The position numbers and the translations under genes were made by a program. From Perkinsus olseni (lineage: Eukaryota; Perkinsozoa; Perkinsida; Perkinsidae): a stretch of DNA of 64,000 bases. Where the stretch lies: contig JABANP010000052.1 in NCBI GenBank assembly GCA_013115135.1, positions 62,001 to 126,000 of the forward strand, read 5' to 3'. Position 1 is the stretch's first letter. The number at the start of each line of letters is the position of its first letter. Positions 1 through 12,027 of this stretch are shown here, one piece after another. Below the pieces are notes generated by a model. It was not told the DNA's origin, searched no databases, and saw only the letters and a list, made by a program, of their open reading frames with translations.

Positions 1-374
1 CAGGCTGCCGGAGTTGGCTAGGTTTGGGTCTGTTGAAGGGACGCAGGAAGAGGCGTGCCAGTCGGATGAATCCCGATGGTGCGACGCGCAAGCTCAAGCT
101 TGACCTGATTTGTATCTTGCATGCTTTAACCTCAGGTACGTTACAATTTTTGCTAGACCGTTGCTTCGCTTCGCGTTGAGTGGTATGGTTGAATGGACTG
201 CCTCTACCGGAGTCAGGGAGCAAATCATCAGGATGTGCACAGTGAGTTGGAAAAATGCCGTCCCTGGGGATCGAACCTGGGACCTCTGCCAGGCTGTCAT
301 GCTGATGGCGGATACCCGGAAGGCTATGCCGTTCACCGAAGAGCTTATCATCCACATCTACCGGGCCATCAGAG

Positions 375-3223
375 ATGATGATGTTGACGCTGAGGCGAGG
401 GTTACCAAGGCCTGCCGTAGGTCAGCCGCGTGTGGCTGAAGAGAATCTCAGTTCTACCATTACAGAGCCGCCACTTGGCCTCGTCTTATCGGGGGAGGTT
501 CAGCGGGTGAATATACTCAAAACGTGCTCGTCTGCAAACTCCCTCAGGATGACCACGACGCTCGCCATAACTTTATTATTCTACTCCTTTCGAGGGCTGC
601 CCCTCACCGCTCGTCTGTCCTGTATCATCACCATTTTGGTTGCTGCCAGAGGTGCCGACCGTCGTGGTCATTCAGGCACCCTGTTCGGCGTTATCGTGGA
701 TCGGGTTGGGGTCGATGCCTTTGGGGTCATAGTTAATATCATGGCTAAGCATTTGGGCTGTACAGTTGATGATACTCCTGATGCCTCCCTGCCAGTGCGT
801 GGACATTCTAATACCACAACTTTCCCAACTCTTGTTGACGCTTAGGCGACGGCGACTACTGGAATGAGGAGAACCTGGGGCGGGTGACGACGCGAGTGGT
901 GGGGGCTGTCAGGACCACTAACAACTACAGAATCACTTCCCGAGCCGCGGGGCTCAGGTGCGTTCATCCATGGTCGACCAGTGAGTGCTACTGGAGCGCT
1001 CTGAGTATTTATAAATCGATAGAGATAAAGATATTAGTCTTTCGTTATCTGTTCCCTGATCTTGGAAGTGCCACGACTCGGTCGTCTATTGCGTGGTTGT
1101 TGTTGTCGCTGTTCTGTCGGCAGGACCTCCTCCTGCTGTTGGGTGATGCTATTGAAGTCCACGCCGGCCGTAGCATCACCACGGACGTCCTCTCTACCGC
1201 CCTCGACGTCATTCAAGCTGCGCTCGCCATCTCCTCCGATACCATCACAATCGTACCTCGTGTGCTCAAGGCGATGCTCCATTTGAAGGAGGGTGGTCAG
1301 CACTCGTCAAGGTGCCAACAGCAGCAGCAGTGGTGGTGCATTCTCAGGGCTGTCCGACGCCCTGGTCACTCGCCTCTTCGGTCTGCTATTGCAGTGTGTG
1401 GCCTCGACCTCGGAATCCGCTGAGGTCGGCCTCGCCTGTGGGAGCGGTCGACATCCCCGTCTGGTCAGGTGGGCGAGTGCATCGCTCTGCTGGCTGCTCG
1501 GGAAGGGACGTCGCCGGCCGCCGTCTATGACATGTACTTCGACGTACAGTTGGTGAGGCGGCAAGCTGGTCATCTCATCGATGTTCATTCCCTTTTCTCA
1601 TCATCAGTCGGGTATATTGGCAGAGAGCCTCGATGACAACTGGTCGGACTCGGACCCGACTCGGAAGATGCTGCATGAGCTCCTCCGTCGTACCTCCACG
1701 ATGAGTCTGGCGAGGTGCTTTAATGATGGGCTGGGAGGGCAGCTTATTGAGGTGATGCTGCTGCTGCAGGCGTATCTTAGGTTGAAGCATGCATCTCATG
1801 CAACATTAGATGCTCTGCTTCCAATCCGACCCTGAACGTTGTACCCCCAGCTGTCGTGTGGACGTCATCGAGAGCGTCTATGACGTAGCGAGGAGAGCAT
1901 CCGAGGAGGGAGGAGGGTGAGGTAGGCCACCGGCCGAACCCCGTCAAAGTCCCACCCTCAGGCCCCTACTAGAGGCCTTGAAGAAGTCTTCTCAGACACC
2001 TTCAGACACCGAGCCACACCACTTGACTATCGGCTGTAGGACGACGGCTCCGTGGCGTCCTTGTCGTAGTCTTGCTTCTTAGGTGTATCAACTACCATCG
2101 ATCTGCCAAGGGCAAGTCCCTCCTGCTGTTAGTCTCGTCACAGGGGTTCTCCTATCAAACTTGATCTGGCGGCCCGGCCAGGTGGGTGGTCTCTCTTGTG
2201 TGATGATCAGGGCTGCTGCCATTTGCGGTGTTTATTTGGCCCCACTTCGCATTGAATTCATCCCCACGATGCTTCCCGCCTCTTCGGCCGCTGGTTCCAT
2301 TGATTGCACCGTAATCGTCTCTACTCTGCCATCTCGCCTGATACCCCTCCTCGGATGTATACCGTCTCTAGGCCAATACCAGAATAAGGAAGGCCTCGCT
2401 GTTGGCCCTCCACACGATCTTACCCGCTATCGAACCCAACTGGATGAGGTCGATATTGGACGAGCTGGTACGGCCCGTCCTGGCCCCTTGGTCGTGCAGG
2501 CGTCGGCAGATTCCTCTCCTCAAAAGCAGCCTGGACGACGCCTTCACGCCGGACAATCGTCACTTGGCCACCACCGTCATCATCGACATTTTCGGGAAGA
2601 TGGCCGATGACCAGCAGTTGGACGAGTTCGACGCGGAGGTCCTTCGGGAGTGCTACCCAGACCTGCTCAAGCGTCTCGATGACAGTGTTGATGAGATAAG
2701 GTCTGCGGAGGGTTGTGCTCTTGCCGTGGAGAATATTGATTTTTCAGGATTCTGGCGTGCCGAGCGTTAGAGGTGCTGATGGAGGTCCTCAGCAGCCGGC
2801 CTGGGACGATGAAGGCCCTGTCCAACAGCGTCTTCGGTAGGGGCCTCTCGGTTGCTGCTGTAGCAGCCCTAGGGGCTCCTCAGGTTACATCATCCGGGCG
2901 TTGTTCGTGCATTTGGACGACAGTAACATGCAGCTGTCGAAGGCCGTGTATGCTGCATTGAGGAGGTGGGCAGCAGCGGCTAGACGGGCAAGGCAGAGTG
3001 TTGATGGTCGTCAGGCGTCGGCAGCCGGCGGGAGTGCATTCGAAGCGGAGGTTGATACAGCAGCAGCCAACTCCCTCCAGCCTGACCTCTGCCTCTCCCT
3101 CCTCAATAGGGGACTATCATCATCATCGTGACCGCCATGTTTTATGCTCCTGTCTCGATGACCGTAACGTGTTGTTGGGTTGGGAAGTATCGGGGTATGA
3201 GGAACCTTCGAAGACGATCATAA
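375..3223 (+). CDS. HEAT-repeat protein, possibly DNAAF5/HEATR2-like (exons partly resolved)
   Basis: Several plus-strand open segments read as helical repeat protein. The best is about 2360-2770: it begins NTRIRKASLLALHTILPA, continues with an IDIFGKMADDQQLDEF segment and ends around CYPDLLKRLDDSVDEIRSA, a typical HEAT pattern of two amphipathic helices followed by an LDD turn. A segment at 1160-1290 (HAGRSITTDVLSTALDVIQ) and one at 1590-1760 (LDDNWSDSDPTRKMLHEL) fit the same kind of protein. The LLKRLDDS-x-DEIR motif is reminiscent of DNAAF5, a cytoplasmic factor for assembling axonemal dynein arms; that name is inference. The exons lie in different frames with GT-AG candidates between them; start and stop were not found. 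The gene runs tail-to-tail with CEP104. Confidence 0.4.
1581..1798 (+). repeat. Copy 1 of ~210 bp duplicated block
   Basis: Nearly identical to 5565-5770. Copy 1 has an extra CAT near its start and an extra ATG/CTG-type hexamer before the CTGCTGCAG. Both copies keep one open frame (LDDNWSDSDPTRKMLHEL, then MSLARCFNDGLGGQLIEV) and both end inside the same GTATCTTAGGTTGAAGCATGC intron element, after which the sequences diverge completely. Confidence 0.9.
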
Positions 3224-3699
3224 ATCCTGGAGACGTGCGGCACCGAACTCTGAGCACCGAAGGCTTCCTTGTCGTCTTGGTCTCTCACCATCTCGGCTCC
3301 GGAAGATCCCGTTGAACAGTCTCAAGGCCTTGCACCAGCGGTTTTACCACCCTAGTCGTCACTAGTAGCGGACCGTTGGTCCGAGACCGCCGGTCATGTA
3401 CTCCACCCGGGGAGGGACGACGGATGTCAAGTTGTTCACTGTGAGATGTGCTGATTGTACCACCATGCACAGCACGAAGTATGAGGAAAGCTCCTCATCC
3501 TATTAATCCCGGACACTTCGGGAAGGACTTCTGCATGCTGGTTGACCTTCCGGGAATTGAGGGAATCCATTTGCACTATGACGGACTAGGGTCAACCTAA
3601 GATTCCGTACCTGTGCGCCCCACACCGTGCTCGAATGATGAAGTTTCCAGCGGTATGAAGACAGCGCTCGAAGTGCACTAACATGTCCCTCATTCCACT

Positions 3700-5197
3700 G
3701 TGGTGTTTCCGAACTCTCATCACAGCGAGGGCCTGACCTCTGAGACGTTCAATTCACATATCCTTAAAGTGGAAGCTGATGGGGGTCATAGAATGGTCGT
3801 AGGCGAGAACGGTATCGATTCCGGAATATCTTTGGCCCCTGGTTACCAACGGGAAGGGTCGAAAAATACGAAGCCTAAGATTTCCGAGGCTTGATTAAGA
3901 ATAAGCTTGAGTGCATGAGCATTACTCCAGGGCTCGGGGACACTCGAGGTTGACATTTCGATCATGAATGTCCCTCTGCGACCTTGGCTGCTGATCATCC
4001 TCCTCTGTACTCCCCCTGGCCAGACCAAGCGACCCGCTAGGTGATGGCCCAGCCGGTGATTGAGGTCATTCTCCACTGCCATGTCAGCAGACCCTTCGAC
4101 GAGTACGAAGCCGAAGAGACAATTGAAACGGAAATACCCCCTCCAAGTGATGCACTTCGATCACCCAGCGACTGCTAGACTCATCTCTCCTGTCCAGGAC
4201 GGCTGCGTTATTGAGACAGACGTCTTTCGGAAGTGACGCCACGGTCGAGAGAGAATCCTTCGACGGAGGCCGGGAGACCACGACGCCCGTACGGATGCCC
4301 ACGCGGGCCTTGATGAGCGGCTTGTCGTTCGTCAGTGGCAAGCTTCGGTTAGCTTGAAGTTCGACCTGAAGAATGGACGATACATCATCGACTACGCAAC
4401 TCTTGGGGAGAATAGGTAGGAGCCTGAACGCAGTCATCGGCACCTGGTCTAGCAGGACCACCTATGCCGGGGACCGCGTTGCTCCGGTGGTGGAGACCAA
4501 GACGCTGTGGTGGCTGTTCGAGGTCGACTGGTTGCCCTTTATGGAACCTCTACGGAATGTTGAAGCCCCGGGCTGTTCGGAGACGGTTTATGCCTGGGGA
4601 AAGGCCCTCCTGAGGAAGGAGCGCGGCGGCGGCGGGGCAGCCGTCGACGAGTCCTCAGCCATCTTGGCCGTGGTAAGGGAGGCCTTGAGGGAATCGACTC
4701 TTGCAGAGGACGATAATGGCCGTACGGAGGGGCCCGTCCACTTGTTTGGGCCTCCGGAGGTGAGCTCAGCCCTTGGCCATCAGTTTCATACCATAACTTA
4801 GTCACTTCTTCCCGCTACGACTACCCTATACTGGCTTGCTCGACTGAACCGCTTCGTCGTGAGCTCAATCAAGTTCGTCGATCACGAGACAGGGAACGAC
4901 ACCATCGAGTAGGTCACTATCATCAACCCTTCTGCACGGAGGTGCTCTTCTGTCAGTTTGCCTTTGGAAAGCAACGATGTGCATCGGATGAGGTACATGA
5001 TGACAGTAGCTAAGAAGGGGCGTACTCGAGAGGACCCCATCTACACCGAAATCGCTGATTATGCAGTCACTTGGGGGATCGACTTGCGGGAGAAGGGCAT
5101 CAGTCAAAAGGAATACAACAGTCGTGTCGGCGCTGCAGCAGCGGCTGTCGCTGCTGGCTGGAATGAGAGGCTTGCGCCCGAGGAAGAGGAAGACTAG
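3700..5197 (+). CDS. Unrecognised gene, exons only partly resolved
   Basis: I do not recognise a family. Plausible plus-strand coding pieces are 4085-4230 (STSTKPKRQLKRKYPL, then a stretch with MHFDHPATARL), 4373-4800 (a 142-codon open frame with an Ala/Glu-rich second half, AAVDESSAILAVVREAL) and 4955-5197, which ends RVGAAAAAVAAGWNERL followed by an acidic tail and a stop. The last piece has the codon use and acidic C-terminus of a genuine protein end. Whether these belong to the HEAT-repeat gene upstream or to a separate gene is not decided. Minus-strand open frames over 4084-4461 and 4539-4805 look like shadows. Confidence 0.25.
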
Positions 5198-5564
5198 AAT
5201 ACAGATGTTGTTCACGACTTGTCGTTTATGGTGTTGTTGTTGTTGGATGATGGACGGTCTTGTGTTGCTGTCTCAGTTGCAGGCCTCGAGCGTCGCCACA
5301 ATGGGCTTGCTATGCACCGCCCCTAATAGGTGTCGAGCAACGCGCGTATATCAAGAGGTGTGCACAGTATTGACAACTAGCCTTAGGAAGGTCATTGCTA
5401 CTGCGTTGCCGGATGGGCCGATATCAGTTGGGGTCTCTTTCTCGAGGGACACCGGAGTGCCTGCTACGTGAACAACCCCGTCATTGACTTTGTCATGGCC
5501 GCGATGGCAGCCCACACCTCCGTAACTTGTCAGGCAGCTTTCACCATGGCTGTTAACATCATTC

Positions 5565-5770
5565 TTGATTCCCTTCGCTCATCAGTCGGGTATATTGGCA
5601 GAGAGCCTTGATGACAACTGGTCGGACTCGGACCCGACTCGGAAGATGCTGCATGAGCTCCTCCGTCGTACCTCCACGATGAGTCTGGCGAGGTGCTTTA
5701 ATGATGGGCTGGGAGGGCAGCTTATTGAGGTGCTGCTGCAGGCGTATCTTAGGTTGAAGCATGCATCTCA
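5565..5770 (+). repeat. Copy 2 of ~210 bp duplicated block
   Basis: Second copy of the block at 1581-1798 with only a few substitutions and two small length differences. It lies between the end of the unrecognised gene and the 3' end of CEP104. It could be a duplicated exon plus the beginning of its introner, or a leftover haplotype piece in the assembly. Confidence 0.9.
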
Positions 5771-6093
5771 CGAGTGTGTCAGTTTAAAGTCCAAAGCCGT
5801 CGCCGGCTTAGTTAGACTTAATGCCGATGTGGTAGCAAGTTGACGATGAAGCCTGTGTTGCGTTATTCAGTTGGCAGCCCGAACGCTGCCACAACGGGCG
5901 ATCCCCTTCGCGTATGAGCGTCTGGTCGTGTCAACTGCGGATCCATCCGAGCCGTCGTCGTCGTCGCCGCTGTGGAGGCTCCACGGGCTCATTCGTGTGC
6001 GGTAATCTACTCGTCGGTGTGACGGCATGAGAGGCAAGAAACCCTTCGCCGTTCCCATCGCTACGGCTGGGGTTCACGATGCTCCTTGCAGCT

Positions 6094-9000
6094 TCAATGA
6101 TTCCCTTCCACTGACGAACACAACTCGGCATGGATGTGATGAAATGATGGCAGCAGCCTCCCCCCCACTAATTCAGTTATCATCATGTTTCGCCCACCAC
6201 CAGCAGCAGCAGCCTCACATTCAACCGCCCGATGCTCGGCGAGGCCAGCGAGCTCCACCACTTGCCCACAGCCGTAGCATTGGGTGAGGCTCGGACAGTC
6301 TCGCCAGTAATGCAGATCCAATAGGTCACTCTGGTTGGCGAACTCCGGATCAGAATAGCCGCAGAATTGGCAGACGACGGGGGTTGGCGCCACCGCAGGC
6401 TGCTGCTCCTTGGTCAGCCCAGAGTTGGGCTGAGCATCCAGAGAGCTCGAAGGGAGGGTTCGAAGAATGCGGACTTACCCGGCTGTCCTGCGTTTGGGGC
6501 CTCCGCCGAGAGGCACTCTTACTGCTACTGCTGCTGTTACTCCCTCGTCGACCATTGAGGATCCGATCGATCTCCGTCTCAATTGCCTGAAAGAAACATC
6601 GCACTTCTATAAGCACTATAGTTATACCCTAGAAGAGGACACTTTACCTAGTATACCTCTAAATTTTGCAAAATTATCAAGTCTAACATCCACAAGTAAA
6701 CGATACCTTGTTCTCGTTGTTTGCCTCTTGAGGAAGCCGCATCGATGAACTAAAAATTGTTATTTTTTCCTGAGGAATTCCATACCGGACGATACCGTGC
6801 GTCCACCACACAGTGCATATCCATCGCCAGATATTATTGCTATGATAAAACAACTCCCAGCCGCCGCCGCCGCCCTCCTCCTCACCTCCCGTTGGGACTG
6901 CCTCTCGATGCCCTTGATGAAGGGCTTGATGGCGTCCCTACCGACTAGACTGCAAACCTGCCACACCATCAAGTCAGCACCACCGAGGGCCCACAGTCCC
7001 CACCTTGGCAGCCAAGGACACCGCAGACGACCGGACCTCAGAGGCGGGGCATTGCTTGAGAAGGTCGAAGGCCATGGTCAGCAGCACTGGGGCGGTGAAG
7101 ATGCTGTTGCTACCGTGCTGTGTTAGGAGAGGGTGAAGGGGAAGGAGGGGTTTATTCCTACCGCATTTTCCGCAACTCCTCCAGCATCCGTGCTCACTAG
7201 GCCACAGGTATCAATAACAGCTTGCAGGACGTCACAGCGAGCCGACAAGGCCTTGTTGGGCAGGAGGGACGGCGCCGCAGCAGCCCTCCCACCCGCCCCC
7301 ACGACGGGCGGTTATCTTCAATACCTACCAAAGTCGCTCCCCTTCCCTTCAGTGGTGCTACTGAGTACATGATGGGTGGCGAAGGACGGGCCAACATTGA
7401 CGGCGATGGCGAGTATAGCATTCCGTGTGGACTCCTGACAGCGCTTGTTGGGGTCCGACAGCCGATCGGTGAGGGCTGGCATGAGGGGCTCGAGGATGGC
7501 ATGGAGGTCACGAGAGCCGCGGGGCATCGAGGATACCATCTGAAGGGGAGGGCTAGGGAGCCTCCCTCCGGATGGGTGTGGCCACCTCATTAAAGACACT
7601 GTTGGCTGCTGCTTGAAGGAGCCTCATGCATGGCAAGAAGACCTACAGACCCGACGATACCGACAGGGATGGGGAGGAGAAGGGCCTACATTGGCAATTT
7701 TATCGGTGACACATTTTCGGACGGCATAGATGGCAGCGTGGGCGCCCGAGACGGCGTCCCCTTTATCAGCCCACACGCCCTTCTCGAGGTCATGCTCGGC
7801 TTGGATGAATCCCGCCTCACGAACTCTCCAATCCTGCGGGCGCATGGGTACTAATTATCATCATACCACTCCTTCCGTAACTCACCTTGCTGACTATACA
7901 CCGAATTATATACTCACCCAACAGGGTCATCGGAGCCCCTTGGGCCTCATGGGCCACAGCTGGGGGGAGTATTTCTGAAGTCACCATTCACCACGGGCCC
8001 TCCCAGATCCTCCCCTACCCGCAGCCGGCAAGGCCTCGGAGTTGGGGACGTCGGGCAGGTCCGGGTGTGGTCCCCGGTCCCCTCCCAAGGGTGGGGTCTT
8101 GGGCGTACCTCCCGTCTCTATCGGAGCTGCTGCTGTTGGTGGCGTTGTGTTGGCTGTTGCTACGGCATAATAGGGATCTTGGCCGAGGTACTCCGACTGA
8201 AGACTCGAGATCGGACAAGGGAGAAAAGGAGAGTACCGGAAGGGAGTTTGGTCCGGCCTCTAGGATGGATCTGTGCTGACTACTCCCACCGCCACCTGAA
8301 GGATACTTCAACCCATGCCAGTCACGACAGGCTGACCTGCGACGGCCGGCATCTCATCATGTGTGTTCACTGGCCGGCTGCTGCTCCCGTGGTATGCTGA
8401 TGAGTGGACGAAGGATCGTGGGTTCCATCAGGCCCGTATTACCATCACTGACCCCCAAGGGGGTGGTACGGCCAGAGACCCCCGACAAAGGGGGTTTGGA
8501 ACGAATGTCCGCCATGCTGATGGTAGTACTGGTACCGAGGTTCATACACAGTCTGTGATTGCCGAGGAGGCGGCTGGGCCGCGGCACCGTTGGTCCTGAG
8601 TGTTACACTGTGGTAGAGGGTTCTGCGACGGTGAGCCGACCTGAGTCGGTGTATCTCCTCCTTCAAGGCCTTGGCCCGGGGATAGTCCTCCTCCTGTACA
8701 GCGATACGTTTACTCCGCTCCAGCTCAGCCAACGCCCGAGATACTCCCTGCAACCGGGTTATCTCATCTTTCAGTCGCATCGCCTCGTCGTAATCCTCCA
8801 CCTGATATGGTAGAGGTCGCGGGTTCGAATCCCGGCGACGACAATATAACCTCCACAGCCCGCTGCTTTAATGACAGCAGCTGATCGATTTGCTTTTGTG
8901 TTTCCGGGTCGGCCTCGGTCCCGAAGATACCCTCGGGCCCTAGGGGGGAGAAGTCCCCAGTTGAAGGTGGGGGATGGTATGCAGCTGGGGGAACTTCCAA

Positions 9001-10080
9001 GCCAAAATGCTCGCCCATAGAATCGAACCCGAGGCCTTCGGGTCCCTAAAGAGGCCGTATATCCTTTCACCGAGTGTCTTGGCACGCCGTCCATACCCCC
9101 AAGGGAGGCCAGCCGGAATTCTGATGCGCCCCTGGTTCGGCATCCGCACCGTGTAGGACAGGGAGGGCCACCATTGGTGGAGGAACTGCGAATGGTGTGG
9201 TATTGCACGCATGCACACGAACCAACTACTGGCATCCTCAGAGGGCAAAACGGGAGGAGGAGGTGGTGGTGGGTCAAGATAATTGCCGAGAATATTGACC
9301 GCGATGAGGCCCTGAAGGGACGGCCTTCAAAAGCAACATAATGAATCATCATCTACTACAACTTGCGACTGGAGGTTGAGGGTGTTAACGTGGCATTTGT
9401 GTAATTTGATTTGGATGAATCGAGCCTCGCAGTCAACGAAGACAGACTTCAATTCCCGAGCCAACCATTGACCTGATATCCAAGGTCGAAGCGTGCTAAA
9501 CACAGATTTTCCGATTACTCTTCTCGTTAGAGTCCAGAGAAAGATACCCCAACCTTCTGAAGGGGTATGGACTGTATAAAATCACAACCATCGGGATCCT
9601 GGACGGGGTCGTAGGGCGTCCGAGGCCCCTCCACGGACACGTACTGAAGGGGTTCGACCCTGGCGCCTGTTGCTGCCCGCTCCGTTACTACCAGTTCCAA
9701 CTTCGTCGATATTGCGCTTTGATGGCTGAGGAATTGCATCTGGTTGATGATACTACGACGTTCCAGCTCAAGTATGAGTATCTAAAAAGATACCATCATT
9801 GCATCATGGTATAAGACAGGTTAACCTGTGGGTAGGTGGGGAATCTTTTGGATATCCAACCTTGGCCACTGGTCATACCAACTCCCGTCGTCTCGGGGAC
9901 CACGAGCTCACTGGCGGGATGAGCTCCTGTACTCATAAGAGTATCCGAGGTTGAAGCATGCTCTTACCGTCTTCAGAAGATACGTATACAACTTCGTATC
10001 GAAGTCGGACTAAGGATACTCGAAGATACTCACGCACAGCCAAGATTCGCCTTACGAGCGCCCGAACTCTTCTTAGCCAT
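6094..10080 (-). CDS. CEP104: CEP104 homologue (ciliary tip / centrosomal protein)
   Basis: CEP104 binds microtubule ends through a TOG domain and shapes the ciliary tip. Domains appear in the family order. The N-terminal galactose-binding-like domain is at 10080-9280 (YEVVYVSSEDG, MQFLSHQSAISTKLELVV, ARELKSVFVDCEARF, LIAVNILGN). Two UVR-type motifs follow at 8890-8660 (KQRAVEVEDYDEAMRLKDEI and IAVQEEDYPRAKALKEEI). The TOG region lies at 7850-7310 (REAGFIQAEHDLEKGVW; LEPLMPALTDRLSD). The terminal zinc-binding part is at 6390-6200 (CQFCGY, LHYWRDCP, CYGCGQVVE, HRAVEC). The first exons are 10056-10080, 9968-10009, 9826-9926 and one starting at 9781; another intron is 8802-8850. The join near 9500 and the one near 9000 are out of frame by one base and unresolved, as is the extreme C-terminus. 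The start is the ATG at 10080, giving MAKKSSGALRLRYEVV after splicing. Confidence 0.9.
8802..8850 (-). repeat. tRNA-like element forming a complete CEP104 intron
   Basis: This 49 nt intron separates KQRAVE from VEDYDEA in CEP104. On the plus strand it contains GGTCGCGGGTTCGAATCCCGGC, a tRNA T-arm with B box, so the element is antisense to the host gene. Confidence 0.8.
9005..9080 (-). repeat. tRNA-like element in CEP104
   Basis: The minus strand reads a partial A-box region (GGTGAAAGGATATACGGCC) and a B box (CGGGTTCGATTC), like the other tRNA-derived copies. It sits between the exon ending GRRAKTLG and the one beginning HFGLEVPP, so it is probably an intron, but the join is one base out of frame. 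Confidence 0.6.
9927..9967 (-). repeat. GTATCTTAGG-family element forming a complete CEP104 intron
   Basis: This 41 nt intron (GTAAGAGCATGC...GAGTACAG) splits the Gly codon between VSSED and AHPASEL. Read on the plus strand it carries GTATCCGAGGTTGAAGCATGC, so the element is antisense to the gene. Confidence 0.85.
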
Positions 10081-11514
<1,434 letters not shown>

Positions 11515-12027
11515 GTGCTGGTTATTATTATCATTATTGAGACTATGTTAAGAAAAACGAGGATTTATTTCACTACTATTCACTCGGTCAACCCGAGTCG
11601 TGATGGTCAAAAACAACTGATGATAGACTATGGATAAATGTTAGTGTCTTTTTGACTGCTGTTGAGTTCACAGTAGTGCAGGAGGATGGGAAAAGGCGGC
11701 CATTTGTGTAACTCTCGTTGACATTAGTATTGTTATTGAGAGTAAGGGCGGTTCGCTACACCAATGGGCTGGCTAGAGGAAAGAGGCTTCTACTGTGAAG
11801 TCTCATTCAGTCTCTAGTAGGCCTGACAGGTACCATGGTCTTCAAGTTACATGTTTAATGTCGTTTTCATTAGTTCTTTTGAGTGTTGTGTTGATGAGTG
11901 TAAATTATGTATCTTAGGTTGAAGCGCGTAAGATACACAACAGGTCAAGTTGGGTCAAATGAGCCTCGACTGGACCATGCGAGTCTTTCGGATCGACAGT
12001 AATTAATGATCAGATTGTTTGTCTTGA
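11515..12027. other. Intergenic, GAPDH 3' region with one repeat element
   Basis: No gene seen. At 11909-11957 is a full copy of the hairpin element: GTATCTTAGGTTGAAGC, then GCG, then TAAGATAC with ACAACAGGTCAAG after it. This copy shows the 8 bp inverted repeat GTATCTTA/TAAGATAC best, and here it lies outside any recognised gene. Confidence 0.6.

Noticed and set aside
260..337. A functional tRNA gene (also considered for 25330-25418, 37352-37433 and 9005-9080)
   Set aside because: The B box is good, but acceptor and anticodon stems do not pair properly and several copies are only a T-arm inside introns; they fit tRNA-derived repeats better.
8771..9352. 193-codon minus-strand open frame as a separate gene
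   Set aside because: It overlaps CEP104 exons in a different frame on the same strand and carries no motif.
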